Of a stretch of DNA of 64,000 nt, positions 8,676-18,471 are shown piece after piece. Under the pieces are notes generated by a model. The model did not search any database, was not told the DNA's origin, and worked only from the letters and a program-made list of their open reading frames with translations. The position numbers were made by a program, and so were the translations under genes. Position 1 is the stretch's first letter; every line of letters starts with the position of its first letter. The DNA is from Verrucomicrobia bacterium SCGC AAA164-M04 (lineage in GTDB: Bacteria > Verrucomicrobiota > Verrucomicrobiae > Verrucomicrobiales > Akkermansiaceae). The stretch is taken from contig KB912157.1 in NCBI GenBank assembly GCA_000383735.1, positions 1 through 64,000 on the forward strand, in the 5' to 3' direction.

Positions 8676-9731
8676 CTACTGGTTATCGCCGTCGAAGGCT
8701 GAATCAAACATTCCACCTTCGTTACGGGGGAAATCTAGGGACTTGGTAAAGGCGCAACTTTCAGTCGCACCATGGAAACGCTCCATGCGGCCGTCTTCCC
8801 ACTCAACTGAAAGTGGGCCGCTATATCTTGTGTCGTTTAGCGCGACGATGATCTCCTCGAAATCGATATCGCCGCGTCCAACGGAGCGGAAATCCCAGTA
8901 GCGGCGGGCATCGGTGAAATCAGTGTGGCCGCCAAAAACTCCCACAGTGCCGTCACCGTGGCCCCACCAAACATCCTTCATGTGGACGTGGTAAATACGG
9001 TCAGAGAACTCGCGGATGAAGCGAACATAATCAACACCTTGGTAACCAAGGTGACTTGGATCATAGTTAAAACCGAAACGTTTATGACCATTTACGGCCT
9101 CGATAGCGCGGGCTGCTGAGGCTATATCAAAAGCGATCTCGGTCGGATGCACCTCAAGGGCAAAATTCACATCAACCGCTTCAAAAGCATCAAGGATTGG
9201 ATTGAATCGATTTGCAAAATCGTCGAAACCTTTTTGGAGGTAGGCTTGATCGGTCGGTGGGAACGCGTAAAGGGCGTGCCAAATACTGGAGCCGGTAAAA
9301 CCATTTACAACAGCCCCGATACCAACTTGCTCGCGAGCGGACATATATTCTTTGCCTGCATCAATAAACTTTCGGCAGGCTTTTCCAGTATCGATTAATT
9401 CTTGAGCTGCCCGTTGCCGAACGCCTTCGGGATCTCCATCACCGTAAATATGTGCAGGAAGAATAGCAGCGTGACGCTCATCAATATGATCGCAAATGGC
9501 TTGCCCTACAAGGTGGGCAGAAATCGCAAAGCATGAGAGATCATTCTCCTTGAGGAGTTTCCAGCGGCCTTCGACATAACCTTCCTCATTGAGGGCGGCT
9601 TGCACGTCAAAGTGATCGCCCCAACATGCGAGCTCGACGCCGTCGTAGCCCATCTCTTTAACTTTCGGGAGAAGTTCGGCAAGCGGCAGGTCGGCCCATT
9701 GGCCGGTAAATAATGTGACTGGTCTAGACAT
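8676..9731 (-). CDS. Sugar phosphate isomerase/epimerase-like TIM-barrel protein
   Basis: A 351-residue AP-endonuclease-2/xylose-isomerase-like TIM barrel. Metal-ligand-type residues appear in the usual order at barrel strand ends: LEVHPTE (Glu), [12 protein letters not shown] (Asp, His), HVHMKDVWW (His) and SVEWED (Glu). Members isomerise or epimerise free or phosphorylated sugars, and many sit with Gfo/Idh/MocA proteins, as here. There is no signal peptide, so it is cytosolic. It follows xylB by 38 bp. The exact substrate is unknown; in this operon a keto-pentose or keto-hexose derivative is a reasonable guess. Confidence 0.85.
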   Translation of the reverse strand: MSRPVTLFTGQWADLPLAELLPKVKEMGYDGVELACWGDHFDVQAALNEEGYVEGRWKLLKENDLSCFAISAHLVGQAICDHIDERHAAILPAHIYGDGDPEGVRQRAAQELIDTGKACRKFIDAGKEYMSAREQVGIGAVVNGFTGSSIWHALYAFPPTDQAYLQKGFDDFANRFNPILDAFEAVDVNFALEVHPTEIAFDIASAARAIEAVNGHKRFGFNYDPSHLGYQGVDYVRFIREFSDRIYHVHMKDVWWGHGDGTVGVFGGHTDFTDARRYWDFRSVGRGDIDFEEIIVALNDTRYSGPLSVEWEDGRMERFHGATESCAFTKSLDFPRNEGGMFDSAFDGDNQ

Positions 9732-9769
9732 TGTTTTTTTTGTTATTTTGGAATGATATTAATCTTTGA

Positions 9770-11326
9770 TCAGGAAGTAAACTGCTCTGCCAAAAACGCT
9801 TTGAATTTTGGAAGAACTCCATTGTAGGTATCACAAGAAGTTGGGTCAGGTTCAAGTGTGCGCCCTTCTTTTGGTCTGCTGAACTTGGATTCAAGATCAG
9901 CCAAATCTCCCCCCAGCCCAAGGGCGGCTCGCATTCCAGCACCAATCGTAGCTGAACCGGGCACATCCAGACGATCAACTGGAACGCCAAAGACATTCGC
10001 GATGACTTGAGCGATTCCGTCGTTCTCGGAAGCACCACCCGTAATGAATATTCTGCTTGGGCTCACGCCGAGCCAATCAGAATGGGTTCGCATGTTAAGA
10101 AATTGGCTTTCTAAAACGGCGCGGACGGCCTCGCCCGAGGAATAGTGATGATCCGACGAGAAAATAGGCCCTTCGGTATCAATTGCCGGAGTAATTTCAG
10201 GCTCATAAAACGGCAGCATCATTGATCCGTTATTTCCAGTTGGGGTTTGAGATAAAGCATCCTTTTCAAAAGAATCCCAATTGAGTTCGTATTTTTCTTT
10301 GATTGCCTCCCGGGCTAAGGAACCATTTTTAAAGCAGATTAGGCTCATATAGCCGCCGGCTGGATTGCCAAAAACATGGCCGAAACCATTTGGGTCAGTT
10401 TTAGGGGCAGGCATCGCTGCGAACAAGGTATCACTAGTTCCAAGGCTGATGACAACCTTGCCGGGAGAAGCGGCCCCCATGCCGATGAGGCTGCATGGAT
10501 TGTCACCCGACCAAATGATCGTTTCGCACGTCGGAGAAAATCCGTATTTTTCCACGAAGTAATGACTAATTGGTCCCGACTTTGAATTTGAAGGAGCGCA
10601 TGGCGGAAGCTTTTCACCGAGGTCTTCAGCTGTCGCCCTGAGCAGGTCTTGATCCCAGTCTAAGTCGGAAAGGTTCATAAGATTCATTCCGGCCCCATCA
10701 CCATGATCGATTGCAACCGTCTTGCCAGCGAAGATGCTAGCAAAGAAAGAGCTCACCAAATGAATGGTTCCCGTCTCGGAATAGCTATCTGGATCGGTTT
10801 TCGCAAACTTACGAATCTGTGGGCCAGTAAATCTCTCGACTGCAACAGATCCTGATTTTGAGCAGACGATCTTGTTGCCACCAACAGCATGGGCGATTTC
10901 GGCACATTCTTCCGAGGTGGAACTATCCATCCAAATTGGCGAACTCAACCGTGAGAGACAGTTCGCAAGTTGTGTTTTAAGATCCGACTGCGCCGTGAGC
11001 CCTTTAAGGGTATCGTTAAAATTCACTCTCAGATAAATACTTCCGTGTTGTTGACCTGAACCGGAAACAGCCTTGATTTGAGAGAGATCGATATTTTCAC
11101 TAACGAGTTGAGCTAAAAGGAGGTCCAGTGCTTCAAGCCACATCAAAGGGTTGGAGTGAATTTCCCCTCTCGCTCCGGTTTCGTCATAACCATGAGGCTG
11201 GTTGTAGTGAGCGAGATTATTCCCAAAATTAACGGAGTGACTTGCCACCACAATCCCCTTCTCCGTATCAAGGATAACCGCCGAAAGACTCTGGGTTGAA
11301 GAGTCAAGACCGAGGACGAGAGACAT
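9770..11326 (-). CDS. xylB: Xylulokinase (FGGY-family carbohydrate kinase)
   Basis: A 518-residue FGGY kinase. The N-terminal ATPase-fold half opens LVLGLDSSTQSLSAVILD. SGSGQQHGSIYL near residue 90 is the xylulokinase sugar-contact motif, and WMDSSTSEEC follows. The C-terminal half has the phosphate-binding GDNPCSLIGMGAASPGKVVISLGTS region and the adenosine-binding ITGGASENDGIAQV. It phosphorylates D-xylulose to xylulose-5-phosphate. It lies 6 bp downstream of xylA, which makes xylulose the natural substrate; other pentuloses cannot be excluded from sequence alone. Confidence 0.93.
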   Translation of the reverse strand: MSLVLGLDSSTQSLSAVILDTEKGIVVASHSVNFGNNLAHYNQPHGYDETGARGEIHSNPLMWLEALDLLLAQLVSENIDLSQIKAVSGSGQQHGSIYLRVNFNDTLKGLTAQSDLKTQLANCLSRLSSPIWMDSSTSEECAEIAHAVGGNKIVCSKSGSVAVERFTGPQIRKFAKTDPDSYSETGTIHLVSSFFASIFAGKTVAIDHGDGAGMNLMNLSDLDWDQDLLRATAEDLGEKLPPCAPSNSKSGPISHYFVEKYGFSPTCETIIWSGDNPCSLIGMGAASPGKVVISLGTSDTLFAAMPAPKTDPNGFGHVFGNPAGGYMSLICFKNGSLAREAIKEKYELNWDSFEKDALSQTPTGNNGSMMLPFYEPEITPAIDTEGPIFSSDHHYSSGEAVRAVLESQFLNMRTHSDWLGVSPSRIFITGGASENDGIAQVIANVFGVPVDRLDVPGSATIGAGMRAALGLGGDLADLESKFSRPKEGRTLEPDPTSCDTYNGVLPKFKAFLAEQFTS

Positions 11327-11332
11327 TATTTT

Positions 11333-12643
11333 CTAAAGGTAGTCGTTTAAGAGGTTTTCAAGACGTTCTTGTCGCCCGCTTGAAAGCTGAGGAGGTTTAA
11401 TCCCCTGAGCATAACGGTCGAGAGATTCAAGTGTTGCTGCGCCCGATTCGATGTCAGCTCCAATTCCCTCGTCGTAGGAGGAATAGCGAGCCTTTACGAA
11501 CTCATCAAAGCGTCCGTCTTCGATGATTTTAGCTGCAATCTTGAGGCCGCGCGCAAAAGCGTCCATTCCTCCAATGTGTGCGTGAAAGAGATCTTCGGGC
11601 TCATGGCTTTCGCGTCGCCGCTTCGCATCAAAATTCAGTCCTCCCGTTGTAAATCCGCCCATTTTCAAGAGCCTTAACATGACGTTGGTTGTCCCGTAAA
11701 TATTGGTCGGGAATTGGTCGGTATCCCAGCCAATGAGTTCATCACCGCGGTTGGCATCGATCGATCCTAAAGCGTCGGCATTCATCGCAACCTCTAGCTC
11801 ATGTTCCATAGTGTGACCAGCTAGAGTGGCATGATTCGTCTCGATATTCAGTTTAAAGTGTTCGAGCAGGCCATATTCACGAAGGAAATTCAAGCAAGCC
11901 GCTGAATCAGAGTCGTATTGATGGGTGGATGGTTCACGCGGCTTGGGTTCGATATAAAACTGGCCAGTGTAACCGATGCTTTTAGCGTAATCGACTGCCA
12001 TATGAAGAAAGGCCGCCAGGTGATCTACCTCGCGCTTCATATCGGTATTAATAAGTGATCCATAGCCTTCCCGCCCGCCCCAAAAAGTATAGCCGGGGCC
12101 GCCAAGCCGATGGGTGGCATCGATCGCATTTTTGACTTGGCTTGCGCTGTAAGCAAAAACATCGGCATTTGGCGAAGTTGAGGCGCCATGTGCATATCGA
12201 GGGTGACCGAACAAACAGGCCGTTCCCCAAAGAAGTTTTTTACCAGTCTGGTTTTGAAAAGTTTCCATCTTTTCCACGACCTTATGAAACATCTCGTGGG
12301 TCTGGACCAGGGTCTCTCCCTCAGGGGAGATGTCCCTATCGTGGAAGCAGTAGTAGTCGATATCAATCTTAGTGAGAAATTCGAAGAAAACTGGGACTCG
12401 ATTGAGAGCATTATCTAAGCTTTCCTCGCCATTGTCCCAGGGCATTAAAGCGGTTCCCTCTCCGAAGGGATCTCCAAGGCCGTTTCGCATGCAGTGCCAA
12501 TAGGCAGCGCCGAAGCGCAAGTGCTCCTTCATCGATTTCCCCGCCACAATCTCTTCAGGATTGTAATGGTGGAAAGCGAATGGGTTATCAGACAGTGGCC
12601 CCTCATATTTAATTGTAGGGATATTGGGAAAAAATTCAGACAT
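11333..12643 (-). CDS. xylA: Xylose isomerase
   Basis: A 436-residue class II (long-form) xylose isomerase converting D-xylose to D-xylulose with two divalent metals. Conserved active-site segments are readable: [13 protein letters not shown] (catalytic His and Asp), [16 protein letters not shown] (metal Glu), [33 protein letters not shown] and [19 protein letters not shown]. Length and motifs agree with the family throughout. It is the first gene of a five-gene minus-strand operon, and its promoter region faces the PAS-AraC regulator at 12764. Confidence 0.96.
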   Translation of the reverse strand: MSEFFPNIPTIKYEGPLSDNPFAFHHYNPEEIVAGKSMKEHLRFGAAYWHCMRNGLGDPFGEGTALMPWDNGEESLDNALNRVPVFFEFLTKIDIDYYCFHDRDISPEGETLVQTHEMFHKVVEKMETFQNQTGKKLLWGTACLFGHPRYAHGASTSPNADVFAYSASQVKNAIDATHRLGGPGYTFWGGREGYGSLINTDMKREVDHLAAFLHMAVDYAKSIGYTGQFYIEPKPREPSTHQYDSDSAACLNFLREYGLLEHFKLNIETNHATLAGHTMEHELEVAMNADALGSIDANRGDELIGWDTDQFPTNIYGTTNVMLRLLKMGGFTTGGLNFDAKRRRESHEPEDLFHAHIGGMDAFARGLKIAAKIIEDGRFDEFVKARYSSYDEGIGADIESGAATLESLDRYAQGIKPPQLSSGRQERLENLLNDYL

Positions 12644-12663
12644 AGATAGATTGTGGATGTGAA

Positions 12664-12697
12664 GGGCAGGATTAACCCTACCCGGTTAAGAGACTAG
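12664..12697. promoter_or_regulatory. Inverted repeat in the xylA/araC divergent region (candidate operator)
   Basis: The 120-bp space between xylA and the regulator holds a perfect 6-bp inverted repeat, TTAACC at 12672-12677 and GGTTAA at 12684-12689, separated by CTACCC. It lies 29-46 bp upstream of the xylA start, in a spot compatible with operator function. The dyad is seen directly; its role is inference. I could not fix -35/-10 elements confidently for either gene. Confidence 0.35.
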
Positions 12698-12763
12698 CAA
12701 ATTCTTCTTTCGTAAGTCCATGATCCAAGTCATCGTTTTTTTGTCTTAAATCGTCAAACCGGT

Positions 12764-13519
12764 ATGTCTTCCTTTTCTCGTTTCCAGCATCTTTCCGCCA
12801 AAATGCGCCCCGGACAAATCGCAATGGGCCTATTTGAAGCGCTTCCCGATATTATGTTTTGGGTTAAAGATGATGCAGGTGTGATTATTTTTGCGAATCG
12901 TGCCTACGCCCAACTTCTTAATCGAACTCCCGAAGATTTGGTGGGTGAAACAGATGAAACACTTTTCCCACCTACAATGGCTAATTTCTTTCGTAGCGAT
13001 GATGAAAGAATCATTAAGACCTCAGAACCGCTTCAGAATAAACTGGAAATCGTCACTCGGCCCGGCGGAGGGATCGAGTGGCGAATGACCTCAAAAATTC
13101 CTCTCTTTGACGAAAATGATAAGGTTCTAGGCACGGCCGGAGTTTCACGGCGACTTGAACATGGTGAGGGTCCGCCACTTCCGACCCCCCAACGGGCAAT
13201 TTCCAATCTTATTGATCGCATACACGAAAATCTCGGAGAGGACATCACGGTCCGCGATCTCGCCCGGCAAGCTGGAATGTCGGTAAGCAGCTTAGAGCGA
13301 AGCTTTCGCAAATACCTTGGGACGACCCCAAAGAAATATTTTGTCAGAGCAAGAATTGCAGCTGCGTGTGATAAGCTTCTAAATACAACCTTGAGCGTGG
13401 GACAAATCGCCAACTCACTTTCTTACCATGAACACGCGTCCTTTACTCGGGCATTCTCATCAGTCATGCACATGAGCCCAAAAGAGTACCGTAATTTTTA
13501 CCAATCTGCTGATCTTTAG
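12764..13519 (+). CDS. PAS-AraC family transcriptional regulator
   Basis: A 251-residue regulator with an N-terminal PAS domain (~22-132, ALPDIMFWVKDDAGVIIFAN with the typical AYAQLLNR helix) and a C-terminal AraC/XylS double helix-turn-helix (~145-247: DITVRDLARQAGMSVSSLERSFRKYLG and SVGQIANSLSYHEHASFTRAF). The PAS replaces the cupin sensor of classical AraC, so the ligand may be sugar, redox cofactor or heme; this cannot be told here. Its divergent position 120 bp from xylA strongly suggests that it controls the xylose-type operon and perhaps itself. Confidence 0.9.
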   Translation: MSSFSRFQHLSAKMRPGQIAMGLFEALPDIMFWVKDDAGVIIFANRAYAQLLNRTPEDLVGETDETLFPPTMANFFRSDDERIIKTSEPLQNKLEIVTRPGGGIEWRMTSKIPLFDENDKVLGTAGVSRRLEHGEGPPLPTPQRAISNLIDRIHENLGEDITVRDLARQAGMSVSSLERSFRKYLGTTPKKYFVRARIAAACDKLLNTTLSVGQIANSLSYHEHASFTRAFSSVMHMSPKEYRNFYQSADL

Positions 13520-13619
13520 AAGAGAGAACGAGACAGTTACCCCAAAAGAAGGCCAGATAATTTGTGTGGATCAACAAGAGCTCTGGATCGTATTTTATTT
13601 TGAAGACCCATTCAAGCGG

Positions 13620-14216
13620 CTAGCTGAGGGACAATTCCACAAGCTGATAGGTCGCATCAAATACCCCACCTGTTGTTTTTAGGCAGCAATCATAGCATGC
13701 GACTGCTCCCTTATATCTACGAACTCTCTCGAATGCCTTGCCGCATTTGGGGCACTCGTATTTCCAGCGCCTTTTTAAACTGCGGGTTGGTAAAGCTAAT
13801 TCATGGGTTGCTGTTTCATCGGGAATTCCGAGATCCGCGCAAGCGCGTTGCCACTCCAAGCCATGGCTCTTAATTGAGCGATAAGGGTTTCTTTCATAAG
13901 CAACCAAGTGTGCTAGCTCGTGGAGCACAGTCCTTTTAATCTCGGAGTCGGAAATCTTGCTGAGCTCTGGGTTTAACTGAATGAGTCCAATGGGCCAGAA
14001 GGCCCGTCCCGCACAGGAACGCATTCGTGGGTTCCATTCAACCACCACCCTCTTCTCAAGGTCGATCAAGCCAAGGTCACGGGCCAGTTTGCGGCACCAA
14101 TGGGAGAATGTTTCGTCAGGCCCCCGCTGGGGTAAGGAAGATTCGCTGCCGCCGCGAGCAAGATCAGCAGATGGCTCAGCAAAACTGAACTTCATCTGAC
14201 GGGCAGAACGGAACAT
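13620..14216 (-). CDS. SprT-like zinc metalloprotease domain protein
   Basis: A 198-residue protein. The metalloprotease motif HELAHLVAYE lies near residue 98 with a following His in SHGLEW, as in SprT/Spartan-type peptidases, and a C-terminal zinc ribbon YECPKCGKAF ... CYDCC is also typical of SprT. Members cleave or bind DNA-crosslinked proteins in eukaryotes; bacterial roles are poorly known. There is no signal peptide. The gene is convergent with the PAS-AraC gene and divergent from the M48 gene (~126 bp), with no operon partner. Confidence 0.8.
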   Translation of the reverse strand: MFRSARQMKFSFAEPSADLARGGSESSLPQRGPDETFSHWCRKLARDLGLIDLEKRVVVEWNPRMRSCAGRAFWPIGLIQLNPELSKISDSEIKRTVLHELAHLVAYERNPYRSIKSHGLEWQRACADLGIPDETATHELALPTRSLKRRWKYECPKCGKAFERVRRYKGAVACYDCCLKTTGGVFDATYQLVELSLS

Positions 14217-14342
14217 ACTCAGAAGTATTTCGGATCTCTTAATAATATCAAGTTCCTAAATAAAAAAGTTGAATTCAAAAAACAGCACTTTTCAGCAAAA
14301 AATCATCTTGTCGCTTTCGCGTCGCGCCATGAACGTCCTTCC

Positions 14343-15608
14343 ATGCCCGAGTTAAACCTTCTCGCTATCCTTCTCGTTGTAGCACTCACCGTTCTCTGGA
14401 AACTTGATTTCTTGGCAACCCTCCTCACTCTAAAGAATCTTAAGCCTGAGTTACCTGAAGAATTTCGGGGCGTTTGGGATGACGAAAAATATCTAAAATC
14501 TCAATCCTACGAGAAGGCTCAGGCCCAATTTGGGGTTGTTTCCTCAATCTCATCTCTCACCATCCTCCTGGCTTTTTGGTTTTTTGGAGGATTTGGCTGG
14601 GTGGATGGTCTAGTAGGTGAATTGGGCTATGGCAAAATCGGGACAGGCCTGTCTTTCATTGGCCTCGTTTACCTTGGGTTTTGGCTCAGTTCTCTTCCGT
14701 TCGATCTCTATCACACCTTTGTTTTGGAAGAGCGATTCGGTTTCAACAAAACCACAGCAAAGACTTACATCATTGATCAAATTAAATCTCATTTTCTCAC
14801 TGCTATCCTCGGTGGCGGGATTGTGGCGCTTATTCTTTGGATTTTCGATTCGGTGCCCAATGCATGGGTCTGGGCTTGGTTGAGTTTTACGGCAATCTCG
14901 CTAGCGCTGACTTATCTCGCTCCGTCATTCCTTCTACCTCTTTTTAATAAATTCACACCATTAGAAGACCAAGAATTGAACGAAGCAATCCAATCGATGG
15001 CTGTGAAGTGTGAGTTCCCCCTAACTGAAATTTCGGTCATGGATGGATCCCGACGCTCCTCTAAGTCGAATGCTTTTTTTACGGGGTTTGGAAAGCGCAA
15101 AAAAATCGCACTTTTCGACACCTTGATTGAAAGTCAGACGACCGACGAATTGGTTGGTGTGCTTGCTCATGAGATCGGCCACTTTAAACGTAAGCATATC
15201 GTGCAGCGTCTCGTCATTTCGATTATCCAAACCGCCCTTATTTTCTTTTTGCTGGGAATGGCGACTAATCCGGAAAGCTCTTTGGGAAGCCAACTCTATG
15301 CCGCGTTTGGAATTTCAGCGGAGTCCAATGGATCCATTGCAGCAGGGCTCGTTTTATTCATGATTGTCTTCAAGCCGGTGTCCCGTGCTCTTTCAGTGGT
15401 TATGAATATGCTTTCTCGAAAACATGAATTCGAAGCCGATGAATATGCTGCCTCGAATCAAGGCACACCAAATCATTTGATTTCGGCCCTCAAGAAACTT
15501 TCAGCAAATAATCTTTCCAATTTGACGCCCCACCCGCTTGAGGTGTTCCTTGATCATTCCCATCCACCTGTTTTGGTCAGGATTCAAGCCCTCAAAAAGT
15601 TAGGCTAG
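14343..15608 (+). CDS. M48-family membrane metalloprotease (Ste24/CAAX protease-like)
   Basis: A 421-residue inner-membrane zinc protease. About six hydrophobic segments surround the catalytic site HEIGHFKRKH (near residue 275), with the third zinc ligand in KHEFEADEYA. The N-terminal membrane region with LPFDLYHTFVLEERFGFNKTT matches the Ste24-type M48 N-terminal domain, and overall length matches Ste24 better than HtpX. Its bacterial role is probably membrane-protein quality control. The 3' end overlaps the convergent MFS gene by 9 bp. Confidence 0.9.
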   Translation: MPELNLLAILLVVALTVLWKLDFLATLLTLKNLKPELPEEFRGVWDDEKYLKSQSYEKAQAQFGVVSSISSLTILLAFWFFGGFGWVDGLVGELGYGKIGTGLSFIGLVYLGFWLSSLPFDLYHTFVLEERFGFNKTTAKTYIIDQIKSHFLTAILGGGIVALILWIFDSVPNAWVWAWLSFTAISLALTYLAPSFLLPLFNKFTPLEDQELNEAIQSMAVKCEFPLTEISVMDGSRRSSKSNAFFTGFGKRKKIALFDTLIESQTTDELVGVLAHEIGHFKRKHIVQRLVISIIQTALIFFLLGMATNPESSLGSQLYAAFGISAESNGSIAAGLVLFMIVFKPVSRALSVVMNMLSRKHEFEADEYAASNQGTPNHLISALKKLSANNLSNLTPHPLEVFLDHSHPPVLVRIQALKKLG

Positions 15609-16790
15609 CGGTTTGGTTTTTGGAGCGATTGGTCGGCCTTTGTAGCCGAAAGCGAAGAGGGTCAGAGCGAGGCAATTCATCCCGGTGAGGACGGCCCAAT
15701 AACCTGACCATCCCCATGAAGGTGATAGTAAGTGGTAAAGTCTATCAACCGTTAAAATCCCCAGGACTGTCCCAAGCCCTCCGGTAAAGAAACCCAAGAG
15801 AGCCTGCGCTTGGGTTCGCATCCCCTCATCGACCCGGCGATGGACAAAAACTCGTCCTGCCTCGAAGAAGAAGGTCCAGCAGAATCCATGTAGAGTGATG
15901 CCAATAACTAACCAAGTGACCTCATCAAAAGCGTAAAAGCTGTAGCGCAGCACTCCGCTTCCAATTGCAAGAAGAAGGATGGTTTTGACTCGGAATCGTG
16001 CGATCACCCAGCCCATTAAAAGCATGGCTATGGTTTCCATAACCTGAGCTGTCGCCATAAAAGCGCTGACCGATTCAACTCCTAGTTCCTTAAGATGTTT
16101 AGGTGTATGTAGATAGTAAGCACCGAGTGGGATACTGAATAGAAGTGCGGTAGAAAAATAGACAAATAAATCCCGATCACGGAGTAATTTGAGCGCTCCT
16201 AGACCCAGATTATCCGTCCACTTCTTGGGCTTATCGCCCTTCGGTAAAGTCACTGGAAGAAGAAAGCAGGCAATTCCTGCAAATACCCTAACGCCTGCGC
16301 CAAGTTTCCCGGTCTCTGCAGAAAAATCGAGACCCCATAAACTTACGAGTAGGCTAGAGGCCATCCACCCGAGGGTCCCCCACACTCGAAAAAGTCCGAA
16401 GGTCTTCCCTGGATCAGCTAGACTTGATAGCGTGATTGTCGTCAAAAGTGACCAAGCTGGTGCCGAAATGAGGGCGTTAACAATGAAGAACGAAAGAAAC
16501 CAACCCCCTCCCCAATTTTGCTCAAGTGAGTGGAATGCCATGTAAAGGAAACCGGCTCCTAAAAGCATAATCCAGCCAAGAACTTTTTGCGCTTCAAGTC
16601 TTTGATCAACTTGAGCCCCAAAAATGAGTGGGGAAATCATGCCGGCAAGAGGCGGGGCCAAAAATGCCCATACCGCCCAGCTGCCCAAACCATAATTTTC
16701 TAGGACATTGGCGAGAGCTGGAAACCAAAACCCTGGGGCAGAGGCGAGGAGGAAGAAAACCACCGCCAGCCAATAACGGTGGCCTTTCAT
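15600..16790 (-). CDS. Major facilitator transporter (nucleoside/sugar:H+ symporter-like)
   Basis: A 396-residue protein with about twelve transmembrane segments. The loop GAQVDQRLEAQKVLGW between TM2 and TM3 is the degenerate MFS signature, and FRVWGTLGWMASS is typical of the NHS/LacY-like branch. It is an inner-membrane importer or exporter; a nucleoside or oligosaccharide is plausible but unproven. It starts 4 bp after glnS on the same strand, so it is probably cotranscribed with the M20 peptidase and glnS. The end overlaps the M48 gene. Confidence 0.82.
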   Translation of the reverse strand: MKGHRYWLAVVFFLLASAPGFWFPALANVLENYGLGSWAVWAFLAPPLAGMISPLIFGAQVDQRLEAQKVLGWIMLLGAGFLYMAFHSLEQNWGGGWFLSFFIVNALISAPAWSLLTTITLSSLADPGKTFGLFRVWGTLGWMASSLLVSLWGLDFSAETGKLGAGVRVFAGIACFLLPVTLPKGDKPKKWTDNLGLGALKLLRDRDLFVYFSTALLFSIPLGAYYLHTPKHLKELGVESVSAFMATAQVMETIAMLLMGWVIARFRVKTILLLAIGSGVLRYSFYAFDEVTWLVIGITLHGFCWTFFFEAGRVFVHRRVDEGMRTQAQALLGFFTGGLGTVLGILTVDRLYHLLSPSWGWSGYWAVLTGMNCLALTLFAFGYKGRPIAPKTKPLA

Positions 16791-16794
16791 AGAT

Positions 16795-18465
16795 CTATTT
16801 CTTGGAACCCCAGGAATCTCTTAGAGTAGAAATTCTATTAAAGACCGGCCTCTCCAAAGTGTGGTCTTCAGTATCGGTGCAAAAGTATCCAATGCGCTCA
16901 AACTGGCACCGTTCCCCTGCTGCCATTGCTGCTAGACTTGGTTCCACTTGAGCGTTTGCCACTACGGACAAGCTATCTGGGTTTAAGCAGGCCAAGTAAC
17001 CACCTTCTGCGCTGTCGGGCACTTCCTCCGTAAAGAGTCGATCGTAAAGGCGGACCTCGGCATTGACCGCTTCTTGGCAAGAAACCCAATGGATCGCTGT
17101 GCGACATTGCACCCCTTCAGGCGCTGACTGGCCGATGGTGTTTGGCAGGAAATGACAATGGATTTCCAAGACCTCTCCATCATCGTCGAGAAGGTGCTCG
17201 GTATGTTGAATGATATAGGCACCCCGAAGCCGCACTGCCCCTCCAGGTTTGAGTCGGAAGTATTTTTTCGGGGCATCGATCATAAAGTCGTCACGCTCGA
17301 TCCAAAATTCCCGTGTGAAAGTTAGTTCCCGCGTTCCATTATCTTCATTTTCGGGGTTATTGGGGACGGTTACCTTTTCGCTCTCACCTTCCGGGTAGTT
17401 CGTGACGATCACTTTAATGGGGTCTAGGACCGCCATTTTTCGAAAGGCAACTTTGTTGAGATGGTTTCTCACTTCAAATTCAAGTAGCGCAAAATCAGAA
17501 AGTGAATTCTGTTTTGTTAAACCGACTCTATCAACAAATGCGCGAATTGCCTCGGGCGGATAACCTCGGCGGCGCATTCCGCTGAGTGTCGACATGCGTG
17601 GGTCATTCCAGCCCCCGACATGCTTCTCATCAACGAGCTGGATGAACTTACGCTTGCTCATGATAGTGTATCCAATATTGAGCCGCGCAAATTCGATCTG
17701 ACGTGGTTTTGATGGAACCGGGCAGTTTTCCACAACCCAGTTATAAAGTGGGCGATGATTCTCGAATTCAAGTGAACAGAGCGAGTGTGTGATGTGCTCT
17801 TTTGCGTCTTCAAGTGGATGAGCGAAATCATACATTGGATAAATACACCACTTGTCACCCGTGTGGTGATGCTGAGCGTGGACAACACGGTAAAGCACTG
17901 GATCCCGCATATTCATATTAAAGGATTCCATGTCGATGTTGGCTCGGAGGACGGCTCCGCCATCTTTGAACGCTCCTTCGCGCATTTGCCTGAAAAGATC
18001 TAAATTTTCATCCACAGAGCGGTCCCGATGAGGAGAAGGAGTTCCGACGATGTTGACATTTCCTCTTTGGGATCGGATCTCTTCCGGTTTTTGAGTGTCA
18101 ACATATGCCAGCCCCTTCTTGATTAAAGAAACCGCGCAATCGTAGAAGAAATCGAAGTAGTCGCTCGCGAAAAAAAGATGATCACCCCAATCGTATCCGA
18201 GCCATTCGATATCTCGTTTAATCGATTCGACATATTCGGTGTCCTCCTTAACCGGATTGGTGTCGTCAAAGCGTAGGTGGCACTGGGATCCTGACCCGGC
18301 GTATTCGTTCGCGATTCCAAAGTTCAATCCAATCGCTTTGGCATGTCCAATGTGAAGGTAGCCATTTGGCTCGGGGGGGAAACGGGTGATCGGAGCAGTA
18401 TGTTTTCCACTCTCCAGATCGTTCGCGATGATCTCGCGAATAAAGTCTTTTTTTTCGTCGCTCAT
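16795..18465 (-). CDS. glnS: Glutaminyl-tRNA synthetase
   Basis: A 556-residue class I aminoacyl-tRNA synthetase. RFPPEPNGYLHIGHAKAI holds the HIGH motif, and the second signature appears as YTIMSKRKFI (KMSKS equivalent). The C-terminal half has the anticodon-binding beta-barrels of GlnRS (VRLRGAYIIQHTEHL, GEVLEIHCHFLPNTIG). A true GlnRS means Gln-tRNA can be made directly rather than only through the GatCAB route. It is flanked closely by M20 (6 bp) and MFS (4 bp) genes on the same strand. Confidence 0.96.
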   Translation of the reverse strand: MSDEKKDFIREIIANDLESGKHTAPITRFPPEPNGYLHIGHAKAIGLNFGIANEYAGSGSQCHLRFDDTNPVKEDTEYVESIKRDIEWLGYDWGDHLFFASDYFDFFYDCAVSLIKKGLAYVDTQKPEEIRSQRGNVNIVGTPSPHRDRSVDENLDLFRQMREGAFKDGGAVLRANIDMESFNMNMRDPVLYRVVHAQHHHTGDKWCIYPMYDFAHPLEDAKEHITHSLCSLEFENHRPLYNWVVENCPVPSKPRQIEFARLNIGYTIMSKRKFIQLVDEKHVGGWNDPRMSTLSGMRRRGYPPEAIRAFVDRVGLTKQNSLSDFALLEFEVRNHLNKVAFRKMAVLDPIKVIVTNYPEGESEKVTVPNNPENEDNGTRELTFTREFWIERDDFMIDAPKKYFRLKPGGAVRLRGAYIIQHTEHLLDDDGEVLEIHCHFLPNTIGQSAPEGVQCRTAIHWVSCQEAVNAEVRLYDRLFTEEVPDSAEGGYLACLNPDSLSVVANAQVEPSLAAMAAGERCQFERIGYFCTDTEDHTLERPVFNRISTLRDSWGSKK

Positions 18466-18471
18466 GAGCTC

